Shown here piece by piece: positions 35,434-44,088 of a DNA stretch of 64,000 nt. This stretch comes from CBDCGJ01 sp965216645 (GTDB lineage: Bacteria; Pseudomonadota; Alphaproteobacteria; GCA-2731375), in contig CBDCGJ010000026.1 in the NCBI GenBank assembly GCA_965216645.1, positions 142,801-206,800 on the forward strand, given 5' to 3'. The notes below the pieces were generated by a model that ran no database searches, was not told where the DNA came from, and worked only from the letters and a program-made list of their open reading frames with translations. The first letter of the stretch is position 1; every line of letters starts with the position of its first letter. Both the position numbers and the translations under genes were made by a program.

Positions 35434-35446
35434 GCGATAAGGTCAG

Positions 35447-37609
35447 ATGACCGATCTGGAAACCACACAAGCGGACCAATCTCCGCCCGCCATTGACGCG
35501 GAAGCAGTAGGTGCGCCAACCGCTCAAGGTCAGGCGGGAGCTGCCATTGGCCGCCTGATCAATAATTTGCGACGTGGCGATGTCGCCCTTTCTTTAGGCG
35601 TGGTCTGCATACTCGTCGTGTTGATCCTGCCAATGCCGGCTTGGATGCTGGACGTCTCGCTCGCGATTTCCATGACCTTCTCGGTCATGGTCCTGATGAC
35701 ATGCCTGTTCATCCAAAAGCCGTTGGAGTTTAACTCCTTCCCTACGGTGCTGTTGATCGCAACCATGTTGCGGCTGTCACTCAATTTGGCATCGACCCGG
35801 TTGATCTTGGCCGACGGTCACGAGGGCCCGCAGGCTGCCGGTCAGGTGATTGAAGCCTTTTCCAGCTTCGTCATGAGCGGGAATTTTGTTATCGGCGTCA
35901 TCGTTTTCGCGATCCTTGTGATCGTCAACTTCGTCGTCATTACCAAGGGCGCCACCCGGATTGCCGAAGTTGCGGCGCGCTTCACATTGGACGCCATGCC
36001 GGGCAAGCAAATGGCGATCGACGCGGATCTGTCTTCGGGCATTATCGACGAAGCGGAAGCCACAAAACGCCGGCGCGAACTGGAAGATGAATCGGCCTTT
36101 TTCGGCGCGATGGACGGCGCCTCGAAGTTCGTTCGCGGCGACGCTATCGCAGGCTTGTTGATCACGTTCATTAATGTCATCGGCGGTATCATTGTCGGCG
36201 TCGCGCAGAATGACTTGGGCTTTGGCGAGGCAACGGAAACCTACACGCAGCTTACCGTCGGCGACGGTCTTGTGTCGCAGATACCCGCGCTCATCGTTTC
36301 GACGGCCGCGGGCCTCTTGGTGTCGAAGGCCGGCATTACGGGATCGACCGACCAAGCGATGTTCGGCCAGCTGTCGACCTACCCGCGCGCCCTTGCACTG
36401 ACCGCGTTCTTGGCGATTTGCCTGTCTCTGCTACCTGGACTGCCGCTGCTGCCGTTTATGGCAATTGCCGCGATCACCGGAGGTTTCGCCTGGGTTCAAT
36501 ATCGTCGCCAGGAAACCCAGCAGGAGGAACGCGCCAAGGAAGAAGCCACCACAGAGCAGGCGCAGCCAGCGGAAGAGCCAATTTCGAAAACGCTAGCCAT
36601 CGACGATCTGCGGCTGGAACTCGGTTACGCCCTCCTGCCGTTGATCAATCAGGAGAAGGAAGGCTTCAACCTCACCGATCAGATACGCGCGCTGCGTCGA
36701 CAAATCGCAAGCGATATGGGTTTCGTCATGCCGTCCGTGCGCATCTTGGACAATATGCAGTTGGGCCCCCACGAGTACGCCATTCAAGTCAAGGAAGTGT
36801 CCGCCGGCAGTGGCGAGTTACGCATCGACAAATTACTGGCGATGGACCCGCGCGGCGAACCGATCGAGATGGCCGGCGAGACAACGCGCGAACCGACATT
36901 CGACTTGCCGGCGATGTGGATAGACCCGACATTGCGGGAGGAGGCTTCTTTCCGCGGTCTCACCGTCGTCGACCCGGCCACGGTCGTGACCACGCATTTG
37001 ACTGAAATCATCAAAAGCAACATGTCGGAGATGCTCTCTTACGCGGCGACGAAAAATCTGTTGGACGACCTGCCACACGAGCACCAAAAATTGATTGAAG
37101 AACTAATCCCGACGCAGATTTCGGTCACCGCAATACAACGCATCTTGCAAAGATTGCTGTCGGAGAGGATATCCATCCGCGATCTGCCGACCGCACTCGA
37201 AGGCGTGGCCGAGGCCGTCGGCTACACCCAGAATATCGTGCTGATTACCGAACATGTGCGCGCGCGTCTGGCGCGGCAGATATGCAATGCTATCGCCGAC
37301 GTTTCCGGCAACATCCCTTTGGTGACATTGTCTCCCGAATGGGAACAGAACTTCGCCGAGGCGATCACCGGTCAGGGCGACGAACAACAGCTGGCTATGG
37401 CGCCGTCAAAACTCCAGGAGTTTATCACGGTCGTACGCCAAGTCTTCGATGATCAAGCGCAACAAGGCGAGACGCCGGCCTTGCTTACCAGTCCCGCCGT
37501 TCGACCTTATGTCCGCAGCGTCATCGAGCGGTTCCGTGCCAGTACGCCGGTGATATCGCAAAACGAAATTCATCCCCAGGCACGCATCCGCACCCTGGCG
37601 CAAGTTTAA
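35447..37609 (+). CDS. flhA: flagellar export gate protein FlhA
   Basis: 720-residue export-gate core. About eight N-terminal membrane helices (45-340) include the FHIPEP region, seen as FNSFPTVLLIATMLRLSLNL, and ATRIAEVAARFTLDAMPGKQ with MAIDADLSSGIIDEAEA. The C-terminal cytoplasmic domain (about 385-720) follows a Glu/Gln-rich linker. AAGGTCAG precedes the ATG. FlhB, FliP, FliQ and FliR are not present here. Confidence 0.96.
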   Translation: MTDLETTQADQSPPAIDAEAVGAPTAQGQAGAAIGRLINNLRRGDVALSLGVVCILVVLILPMPAWMLDVSLAISMTFSVMVLMTCLFIQKPLEFNSFPTVLLIATMLRLSLNLASTRLILADGHEGPQAAGQVIEAFSSFVMSGNFVIGVIVFAILVIVNFVVITKGATRIAEVAARFTLDAMPGKQMAIDADLSSGIIDEAEATKRRRELEDESAFFGAMDGASKFVRGDAIAGLLITFINVIGGIIVGVAQNDLGFGEATETYTQLTVGDGLVSQIPALIVSTAAGLLVSKAGITGSTDQAMFGQLSTYPRALALTAFLAICLSLLPGLPLLPFMAIAAITGGFAWVQYRRQETQQEERAKEEATTEQAQPAEEPISKTLAIDDLRLELGYALLPLINQEKEGFNLTDQIRALRRQIASDMGFVMPSVRILDNMQLGPHEYAIQVKEVSAGSGELRIDKLLAMDPRGEPIEMAGETTREPTFDLPAMWIDPTLREEASFRGLTVVDPATVVTTHLTEIIKSNMSEMLSYAATKNLLDDLPHEHQKLIEELIPTQISVTAIQRILQRLLSERISIRDLPTALEGVAEAVGYTQNIVLITEHVRARLARQICNAIADVSGNIPLVTLSPEWEQNFAEAITGQGDEQQLAMAPSKLQEFITVVRQVFDDQAQQGETPALLTSPAVRPYVRSVIERFRASTPVISQNEIHPQARIRTLAQV

Positions 37610-37623
37610 GGGTTTAGAGACTC

Positions 37624-38643
37624 TTGAAGCTAAAGACTTTCTCCGCCGACACCATGAATGAAGCCATGGCAATGGTGCGCGAGGAATTGGGACCGGACGC
37701 TATTATCATATCTACCCATCGATCGGAACGCGGACGTGGCGTTCAGGTCATGGCCGCGATCGACGAATTGCCGGAAGATGAAGCCGAACTGCTGCAGTCG
37801 ATAAATGACGGCGATCGTCCGAAACAAGCAACCTCCGCCAACAGCGATGACCCAATTTTCGATGCCCTGGTCTATCATGGCGTGCCTGAGAATCCAGGCC
37901 TAGCATTACTGCACGCAGCTCATGCGTTTGACGGCGCCACCCCGGTCGAAGCGCTAACCGGCGCAATTGACGCGTATTTTACCTTCGACCCTTTAGAACA
38001 GCCGGCAGACGGAATCATTGTTCTCGTCGGCCCCCCAGGGTCGGGGAAGACCAGTGTCACCGCGAAACTGGCCGCTCGCGCGGCTATGGGCGAACAGAAA
38101 ATTCTGGTCGCCACCACCGACACCGTGAAGGCGGGCGCCATCCATCAACTGAAAGCATATACCAAGGTTCTCGATCAGGAACTCATCACCATAAACGCCG
38201 CCAAATCAATGCGATCCGTGACCAAATTGGCCGACGGCAGGGTCGCTATGTTCGTGGACACACCGGGGACCAACCCGTACGACCCTGGTGAAGTCAGCGA
38301 TCTCAGAGCTTTCCTGGAGGACCCGCGCATCGAGCCTGTTCTTGTGCTGGCCGCCGGCGGCGATCCGGAAGATTCGGCGGAAATTGCGACGGTCTTCGCT
38401 GATCTGGGTTGTCGTCGGATGATCGTGACCCGACTAGACGCGACCCGCCGGATCGGTTCGATCCTCGCTGCCGCGTTCGGCGCCGATATCGCCATCGCCG
38501 AAATCAGCGTATCGCCATCGATCGCGCGGGGGCTGAAAACGATTGGCCCAGCAAATCTCGCCCGGATGATCGCGCTCGATCCCAACGACGTGCACAAACA
38601 AATCGCCCCCTTACATAGCGCCAACGGAGACAAAGACAAATGA
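37624..38643 (+). CDS. flhF: FlhF-like SRP-family GTPase
   Basis: 339-residue SRP-type GTPase that in polar flagellates sets flagellar position. N-terminus KLKTFSADTMNEAMAMVREE with LGPDAIIIS is typical; the NG domain has GPPGSGKTS (136-144), DTPGTNPYDPGE and the guanine-binding TRLDATRRIG. It is shorter than most FlhF proteins because the B domain is brief. TTG at 37624 is the start; the next in-frame ATG (37657) would remove the conserved first strand. The stop overlaps flhG by 4 bp. Confidence 0.85.
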   Translation: MKLKTFSADTMNEAMAMVREELGPDAIIISTHRSERGRGVQVMAAIDELPEDEAELLQSINDGDRPKQATSANSDDPIFDALVYHGVPENPGLALLHAAHAFDGATPVEALTGAIDAYFTFDPLEQPADGIIVLVGPPGSGKTSVTAKLAARAAMGEQKILVATTDTVKAGAIHQLKAYTKVLDQELITINAAKSMRSVTKLADGRVAMFVDTPGTNPYDPGEVSDLRAFLEDPRIEPVLVLAAGGDPEDSAEIATVFADLGCRRMIVTRLDATRRIGSILAAAFGADIAIAEISVSPSIARGLKTIGPANLARMIALDPNDVHKQIAPLHSANGDKDK

Positions 38644-39422
38644 GCGGTGAATTGAGGAAATCCGTCGGTCATCCGGAAAATCTGATCGCCGCGAAAAACA
38701 TTGTGACGATTGCATCTGGAAAAGGCGGTGTCGGCAAGACGTGGCTATCCGTAAGTTTGTGCCACGCCATGGCCCATCGCGGACAACGTGTCTTACTGTT
38801 CGACGGCGATCTCGGTTTGGCCAACGTCGACATTCAACTAGGGCTCAACGTGCGCCGCGATTTGGCCCAGGTCGTGACCGGTAAGTCCAGTATGCGCCGG
38901 GCGATCACGCCATATCCGGATGGCGGATTCCACGTTATCGCCGGTCGCAGCGGATCCGGCGTCCTGGCCGATCTAAATCGGGAACGCTTGAAGGACATGC
39001 GGCGGGAAATTATCGGGCTCGCGCGTTCCTTCGACCGTGTCGTCGTGGATCTTGGCGCGGGCGTGGAAACTACAATGCGCGGCTTGCTACCTAAAGGTTG
39101 CGCGACTTGCGTTGTCACCACGGACGAACCGACGTCCCTGACGGACGCCTATGCATATATCAAGGTCGCTCTTCGCCAAGATCCGCAGACCATCCCCGGC
39201 GTGATCGTCAATATGGCGGACAGTCTGGAGAAAGGCCGAAAAACCTATGAAACGCTTTTGAAGGCCTGCAACAACTTCCTCGACATTACGCCGCCCCTGA
39301 TCGGCGTTGTTCGCCGCGACAACAAAGTGCGCGACGCGATCCGTCGACAGACACCTTATTTGACCCGATACCCGGCAACCACCGTGTCGCGAGATCTTCA
39401 TAAGATTGCGCAGACGATATAG
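38640..39422 (+). CDS. flhG: FlhG/FleN MinD-like ATPase
   Basis: 260-residue ParA/MinD-family ATPase that limits flagellar number and regulates FlhF. Deviant Walker A GKGGVGKT (27-34), LLFDGDLGLANVDIQLGL and VVVDLGAGVE are visible; a C-terminal amphipathic helix is suggested by the last 20 residues. ATGA overlap with flhF. It is followed 8 bp later by the small T-fold-like gene. Confidence 0.9.
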   Translation: MSGELRKSVGHPENLIAAKNIVTIASGKGGVGKTWLSVSLCHAMAHRGQRVLLFDGDLGLANVDIQLGLNVRRDLAQVVTGKSSMRRAITPYPDGGFHVIAGRSGSGVLADLNRERLKDMRREIIGLARSFDRVVVDLGAGVETTMRGLLPKGCATCVVTTDEPTSLTDAYAYIKVALRQDPQTIPGVIVNMADSLEKGRKTYETLLKACNNFLDITPPLIGVVRRDNKVRDAIRRQTPYLTRYPATTVSRDLHKIAQTI

Positions 39423-39430
39423 GCGTCGCT

Positions 39431-39829
39431 ATGACAGCCAAGCCGCAAGAAAACCGTCGAGATGCCATCATTACTGAGGCCTATCGGCGAGAAGGTGTCG
39501 AAATCGTTTTACTCCTGACCCGGTCTATCGAGCGGCTCAGCATAGCCTCAAAGAACTACGACAATTGCGAACTTCGCTTGCGCTATGTACCGCACCGGTA
39601 TGTGCTGGCGCCTGATGGACTTGACCGCTATGTCGACGCGATCCGCACCGATACTTGGATCAATCCGGAAAGTTTCGCGCTTGCGGTACTGGACGATCTA
39701 AACAACGAACTGGTACCGCGATGGCTAGGCATCCATGCCAAATTCGGTGACCATCAAGCCGTCGTTTTGGAGGACCAACAACCGCGCTGGTCCAACCCTG
39801 ACCTGCTAAATCGTCTACCCCAGTGGTGA
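39431..39829 (+). CDS. small QueF/T-fold-like protein of unknown function at end of flagellar operon
   Basis: 132 residues, 8 bp after flhG and so probably co-transcribed. I recognise no named family. By eye, residues 54-107 (from YVPHRYVL to IHAKFGD) line up with the second half of unimodular QueF: tyrosine-x-proline, a helix ending in L-x-x-Y-x-x-x-x-R, then P-R-W/Y and A/G-K-F. The QueF catalytic Cys, the substrate Glu of the VESKS block and the HEDC Asp are not kept, so nitrile reductase activity is unlikely. It may be a catalytically dead tunnelling-fold protein used for binding. The similarity is from memory and needs profile comparison. Confidence 0.7.
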   Translation: MTAKPQENRRDAIITEAYRREGVEIVLLLTRSIERLSIASKNYDNCELRLRYVPHRYVLAPDGLDRYVDAIRTDTWINPESFALAVLDDLNNELVPRWLGIHAKFGDHQAVVLEDQQPRWSNPDLLNRLPQW

Positions 39830-39833
39830 CGAA

Positions 39834-40262
39834 TCAATCCGTCTTATCCTTGGCCCGGTGCATGTTGAGCGCGATTTCGTCGAGTTCGATGGTTTCGCGA
39901 TGAGCCCGCTCCTCGTCTTCGAGCCGCTTCAAATGCGCGTCGGTCAGTTCGTACATTTTGACTTCCCGATAGATTTCCAACGCTTCTTCCTGAGCGTCGG
40001 CGACCCGAGCTTCTGCCTCGGAAATATCGCCATCCAAATGCCGCCGTTCCACGGTCGCTCTCTGAACATAGGGGCCATAGACCGCTTGGAGATCTTGTAG
40101 TTCGAGGGCTGCAGTTTTCTCGGCTTCGATTTGCTGCTTCAATTCCTGCTGATCATTTACAAGTCCGGCGCGGCGAACCTCTTCCTGACCAATCTTCCGC
40201 CGCTTCTCGTCCAATTGGAAGCGGTGTAGCTTGATTAACGCTTGCAAACCCCGCCGCCGCAT
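39834..40262 (-). CDS. fliJ: FliJ-like flagellar export chaperone
   Basis: 142-residue protein that is almost wholly charged alpha-helix with heptad patterning (about 15-130), as in FliJ, the central stalk of the FliI6 export ATPase and chaperone-escort factor. Sequence identity to named FliJ is low, so the call rests on size, coiled coil and its coupling to fliI. The ATG shares one base with the fliI stop (TGATG). Its 3' end is 4 bp from the convergent T-fold-like gene. Confidence 0.78.
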   Translation of the reverse strand: MRRRGLQALIKLHRFQLDEKRRKIGQEEVRRAGLVNDQQELKQQIEAEKTAALELQDLQAVYGPYVQRATVERRHLDGDISEAEARVADAQEEALEIYREVKMYELTDAHLKRLEDEERAHRETIELDEIALNMHRAKDKTD

Positions 40263-41602
40263 CAATCTGCCTCTTCAACTTGGTCGGCGAACTCGACGTT
40301 AAGGAGGTCGGCGAGATTCGAATAGCCATCCGCAAGACCGGTTATTTCCTGCTTTCGCTGACTCAAAAACTCTTCCAATGCGTCATGATAATCGATCGCC
40401 AAATCGACCTCCGGGTCGCTTCCCTTGCGGTATGCGCCGAGCCGAATCAACTCCTCCATATTTTCGTAGGTGGCGATGAGACGCCGCGCGTAAGTTACGA
40501 GCGCGTTTTCGTCGTCGCTATTACAGCCCGGCATCGTCCGCGAGACACTCCTCAAAATATTAATCGCCGGATATCGACCCCGCTCGGCAATTGAACGGTC
40601 CAGTACGATATGTCCGTCGAGGATGGCCCGAACGGCGTCAGAAATCGGTTCGTTGTGATCGTCTCCTTCGACCAGAACAGTGAACAACCCGGTAATGGTG
40701 CCAACATCGACGCCTGGCCCCGCACGTTCGAGCAGCTTCGGCAACTCGGCAAAAACCGATGGCGTATATCCTTTACTCGCCGGCGGTTCGCCGCCAGACA
40801 ACCCGATCTCCCGCTGCGCCATTGCAAACCGTGTCACACTGTCCATAAGACAAAGCACATCATGAGATCGGTCACGAAAATATTCGGCCATAGTCAATGT
40901 CAGGTAAGCCGCTTGTCGACGGATCAGGGGCGGCTCGTCTGAGGTAGCGACGACGACGATACTCTGCTGCAAGCCCTCTTCGCCCAGATCGTCCTCGATA
41001 AACTCCTGCAGCTCGCGCCCCCGTTCTCCGATAAGTCCGATGACCGATACTTCCGATTGGGTGTTCCGCGCCAACATGGAGAGGAGAATGGACTTACCGA
41101 CACCAGAGCCGGCGAATATCCCCATCCGCTGACCGCGGCAGCAGGTCACGAAGGTGTTGATCGCCCGCACGCCGAGATCAACTTTTCCCTTAACCCGACG
41201 GCGCGCATGCGCCGGCAAAGGATCCCCGCGCAGGGAATAAGGCTTGCCGCCGGCTCGAAGAGGGCCTTTGCCGTCGATCGGCTCTCCCATGGCATTGATC
41301 ACGCGCCCCAGCCAACTCGGGTCCGGATACACCACAGGTTCCGGTTCGGCGAGCCAGGCCTTGCAACCGATACCCACCCCCTCGAGAGGGCCGAATGGCA
41401 TTAAGAGGGCCGTTTCGCCGCGAAATCCAACAACTTCGGCCATTAACATTTTGCCGGTCCGTGTTTCTATTCGACAGCGAGCGCCGATGCTCAAAGCTTG
41501 GCCAATGCCACCGATTTCCATGCGCAGCCCTTGAATACTGGTCACGGAACCGAATGCACGAAACTTACTTAATTGTTTGATTTCATTGACAGAAGTAAGC
41601 AT
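40262..41602 (-). CDS. fliI: flagellar export ATPase FliI
   Basis: 446-residue F1-beta-like ATPase driving export. Walker A AGSGVGKS (164-171), catalytic region VIGLIGERGREL, Walker B LCLMDSVTRFAMAQREIGLS and SVFAELPKLLERAG are all present. Start ATG at 41602 with AGGCTT upstream. Separated from fliH (plus strand) by inversion of the fliI-fliJ pair relative to the main operon. Confidence 0.96.
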   Translation of the reverse strand: MLTSVNEIKQLSKFRAFGSVTSIQGLRMEIGGIGQALSIGARCRIETRTGKMLMAEVVGFRGETALLMPFGPLEGVGIGCKAWLAEPEPVVYPDPSWLGRVINAMGEPIDGKGPLRAGGKPYSLRGDPLPAHARRRVKGKVDLGVRAINTFVTCCRGQRMGIFAGSGVGKSILLSMLARNTQSEVSVIGLIGERGRELQEFIEDDLGEEGLQQSIVVVATSDEPPLIRRQAAYLTLTMAEYFRDRSHDVLCLMDSVTRFAMAQREIGLSGGEPPASKGYTPSVFAELPKLLERAGPGVDVGTITGLFTVLVEGDDHNEPISDAVRAILDGHIVLDRSIAERGRYPAINILRSVSRTMPGCNSDDENALVTYARRLIATYENMEELIRLGAYRKGSDPEVDLAIDYHDALEEFLSQRKQEITGLADGYSNLADLLNVEFADQVEEAD

Positions 41603-41722
41603 TACAAAGCCTAAGATTCGGCGTCGAAGCGAATTCTCTTACGACACGGCGAATATACCAAAAATTCACCACTAGGTCGTTAATCGGCAAATCCTAAAAA
41701 ATTAATTTTCTCTGTTTCCACT

Positions 41723-41751
41723 TTGTTAACTTTTTTGCTGTTAACTATACT
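41723..41751 (+). promoter_or_regulatory. ctrA promoter with paired GTTAAC sites
   Basis: -35 TTGTTA (41723-41728), 17-bp spacer, -10 TATACT (41746-41751), giving a leader of about 29 nt. Two GTTAAC palindromes (41725-41730 and 41740-41745) lie over the -35 and spacer; they contain TTAA half-sites but 11 bp apart rather than the canonical 7, so autoregulation by CtrA is plausible but unproven. One GANTC methylation site (GATTC, 41615-41619) lies upstream. Confidence 0.6.
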
Positions 41752-41786
41752 TATTAAAAATCCGGAGCTGAAAGCAGGACAGAAAA

Positions 41787-42482
41787 ATGCGGGTACTTTT
41801 GGTAGAAGACGATGTCGCGCTGGCAAAGAGCATCGAGCTCATGTTGTCGGCCGAAGGCTTTAACATTTACGCCACCGACCTTGGCGAGGAGGGTCTCGAT
41901 CTGGGTAAGATTTATGACTATGACATAATTCTGCTCGATCTCAATCTTCCGGATATGCACGGCTATGACGTTCTCAAGAAGCTACGCACATCAAAGGTCG
42001 AAACGCCAATTCTAATTCTGTCCGGCATGGCCGAACCGGATGACAAGGTGAAGGCTTTGGGTTTTGGCGCCGACGATTATGTGACGAAGCCGTTCGACAG
42101 GCGTGAACTGGTGGCACGTATCCACGCCGTTGTCCGGCGGTCGAAGGGCCATGCTCAATCCATTATCAAAACCGGCAAACTGAGCATCAACCTCGATGAG
42201 CGTACCGTCCATGTCGACGATCAGGCGATCCACCTGACCGGCAAGGAATACGCCATGCTCGAACTATTGAGCCTACGCAAAGGCACGACCCTGACCAAGG
42301 AGATGTTCCTCAATCATCTTTATGGCGGGATGGATGAGCCTGAGCTGAAGATCATTGACGTATTCATCTGCAAACTGCGGAAGAAACTCGCAACGGCGAC
42401 AGGCGGTGAGCATTATATCGAAACCGTCTGGGGCCGCGGCTATGTACTGCGCGGACCGCAGGAGGAAGACGAAGCGGCGTAA
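41787..42482 (+). CDS. ctrA: cell-cycle response regulator CtrA
   Basis: 231-residue OmpR-type regulator. Receiver domain 1-118 with phospho-acceptor D51 and Lys near 104 (DDYVTKPFDR); winged-helix domain with LTGKEYAMLELLSLRKGTT, MFLNHLYGGMDEPE and IDVFICKLRKKL, which is diagnostic of CtrA. In Rhodospirillales-type bacteria CtrA is usually non-essential and governs motility and chemotaxis. AGGAC precedes the ATG by 7 nt. The C-terminus ends EEDEAA rather than the AA degron of Caulobacter with its typical context, though the last two residues are Ala-Ala. Monocistronic, with its own terminator. Confidence 0.97.
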   Translation: MRVLLVEDDVALAKSIELMLSAEGFNIYATDLGEEGLDLGKIYDYDIILLDLNLPDMHGYDVLKKLRTSKVETPILILSGMAEPDDKVKALGFGADDYVTKPFDRRELVARIHAVVRRSKGHAQSIIKTGKLSINLDERTVHVDDQAIHLTGKEYAMLELLSLRKGTTLTKEMFLNHLYGGMDEPELKIIDVFICKLRKKLATATGGEHYIETVWGRGYVLRGPQEEDEAA

Positions 42483-42505
42483 CGCCAAACGCCACAACGA
42501 ACGAC

Positions 42506-42537
42506 AAAGGGCCTCGCGATTTGCGAGGCCCTTTTTT
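42506..42537 (+). terminator. terminator after ctrA
   Basis: Perfect stem AAAGGGCCTCGC / GCGAGGCCCTTT with a 5-nt loop and a run of six T, 23 bp after ctrA. The IS element begins immediately beyond it. Confidence 0.9.
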
Positions 42538-42539
42538 GT

Positions 42540-43925
42540 AGTTCAGTGTTAAGAAGCGGTTTTTAGGGTTGAATTTGGGATCCTTCCGGCCAGGATGGCG
42601 GTGATGATTTGGCGCAAGAGATGGCGCAGCCATCTCAGGATGAGGCGGAAGTTGTAACCGACGGCGCTCATGATGGCGTTGATCTGGTCGCCTTGGCGGC
42701 CCTTCAGATAGTTGCGGCCCAGGTGGCCGTCAGTCTTGCAGTGACCGATCACCGCCTCGATGGCGCTACGCCGCCTGAGTTCCTTCCTGATCTGACCATG
42801 CACGCCGCGTTTCTGGCCGGATTTGAAGACCCGGAGCGGTCGCGGCGCGTCGTGGCCTTGATACCCCTTGTCGACATAGGCGCGCTCGATCTCCCGCCCG
42901 GTCAGGGCCTCGGTCTTCTCGAGCACCTCTTTCAATGTGTGGCCGTCATAAGGATTGCCCGGCAGGGCCTTGGCGTGGAGGATGAATTGGCCGCCCTTAC
43001 AGGTCTTATTGGTGGCGGTCAGCGAGACTTTGACGCCGAACTCGTACGGCGCCTGGGCCTTGCCCTTGCCGATGCATTCGGTCTCCGGCGCGTGCCAGGA
43101 ATAGAGCTTCCAGCCGCGCTGGCGTTGTTTCTGGCTCTTGATCTGACGGGCCTTGGCCAGGGGGCCGGCGAAGACCTGTTTCAGGTCCGCATCGTTTTCG
43201 ATCTTGTTGGCGATGTCGCGGATCAGCCGGCCGAGCCGGGTCTTCAGAAACTTCAGCCGATTGTTCATGCGCTTGTACTGCTTGGCATGGGCGTAGCGCC
43301 CGGCCTTGATCGCCGCCCGCTTGGCCACCCGGGTATAGGATTGCCGCAGCTTGACATCGTGCCGCTTGGCCAGCTTGCCCAGTTCCTGGATCGCCTTGTT
43401 GAGGAGCTTGGCGTCGGTCGGGAAAGTGACGTTCTTGGGCTGCACCGTGGTATCGACCGTGACCCGGGCCAGATCGCGTTTCTTGAGGGCGCCGGTGTCG
43501 TGCGCGATGCGCAGGCTTTCGGCCAACAGGATCTCCAACTTGTCGCCGATCCGCTTGCGCCAGTGGCTCATGCCGGAGCGCTCGTGCACCAGCCGGTGCT
43601 GGAAGAACTCCTCGCCGGTGAAGTACTGGTAATAGGGGTTCTCGACCCAGCGTGCCCAGACCTGCTCGTCCGACAGGTTGTAGCTATGCTTCAACAGAAA
43701 CATCCCGATCATGAACCGCACCGGCTCCGCCGGCCGGCCCTGGTCGGAGAAATAGGGCGCCAGTTCCTCGTCGAGCCAGTCCCAATCGATCTTGTCGGCC
43801 AGCTGTACCAACTCGTGGCGCGGGTTCAAAAGGCCGTCGAGACGGACCAGGAACAGGTCGTCATGATCGGCTTTGGGCCGCTTCCTCGGACGCATGGAAT
43901 TCCTCCAAATCACTCACTCGAAGGA
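42540..43925 (-). mobile_element. IS5-like insertion sequence (ends approximate)
   Basis: One transposase gene and short flanks. Base composition is visibly more GC-rich in third positions than neighbours. The outer right flank read inward begins GAGCCGTTTGTGATTC and the left flank read inward begins near TTTTTTGTAGTTC; they share only a broken match, so I cannot fix the terminal repeats or a target duplication. Coordinates are a guess around the gene. Confidence 0.6.
42549..43895 (-). CDS. IS5-family transposase
   Basis: 448-residue DDE transposase of the IS5/IS4 superfamily. N-terminal domain has DQGRPAEPVRFMIGMFLLKH and LSDEQVWARWVENPYYQYF; the first catalytic Asp lies in VTVDTTVQPKN, the second in YVDKGYQGHD and the Glu in RRSAIEAVIGHCK followed by HLGRNYLKG. 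A charged insertion (about 190-240) precedes the second Asp. GGAGGAATTCC lies before ATG 43895. The frame is intact, so the copy may be active. A 507-codon frame on the opposite strand is a composition shadow. Confidence 0.92.
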   Translation of the reverse strand: MRPRKRPKADHDDLFLVRLDGLLNPRHELVQLADKIDWDWLDEELAPYFSDQGRPAEPVRFMIGMFLLKHSYNLSDEQVWARWVENPYYQYFTGEEFFQHRLVHERSGMSHWRKRIGDKLEILLAESLRIAHDTGALKKRDLARVTVDTTVQPKNVTFPTDAKLLNKAIQELGKLAKRHDVKLRQSYTRVAKRAAIKAGRYAHAKQYKRMNNRLKFLKTRLGRLIRDIANKIENDADLKQVFAGPLAKARQIKSQKQRQRGWKLYSWHAPETECIGKGKAQAPYEFGVKVSLTATNKTCKGGQFILHAKALPGNPYDGHTLKEVLEKTEALTGREIERAYVDKGYQGHDAPRPLRVFKSGQKRGVHGQIRKELRRRSAIEAVIGHCKTDGHLGRNYLKGRQGDQINAIMSAVGYNFRLILRWLRHLLRQIITAILAGRIPNSTLKTAS

Positions 43926-44088
43926 ATCACAAACGGCTCAAAAAGGGAATCGAAATCGCTAGAAAACGGCGCCAACCAAGCCAAATTCTTGCAATCTCAA
44001 AACCGAAAAAACACGAACTTACGAAGCAGCCACAAGGACTTGGGAATTGTTAACGGTGAACTTTGTAACCAGCAATCGAACAGGCAAA

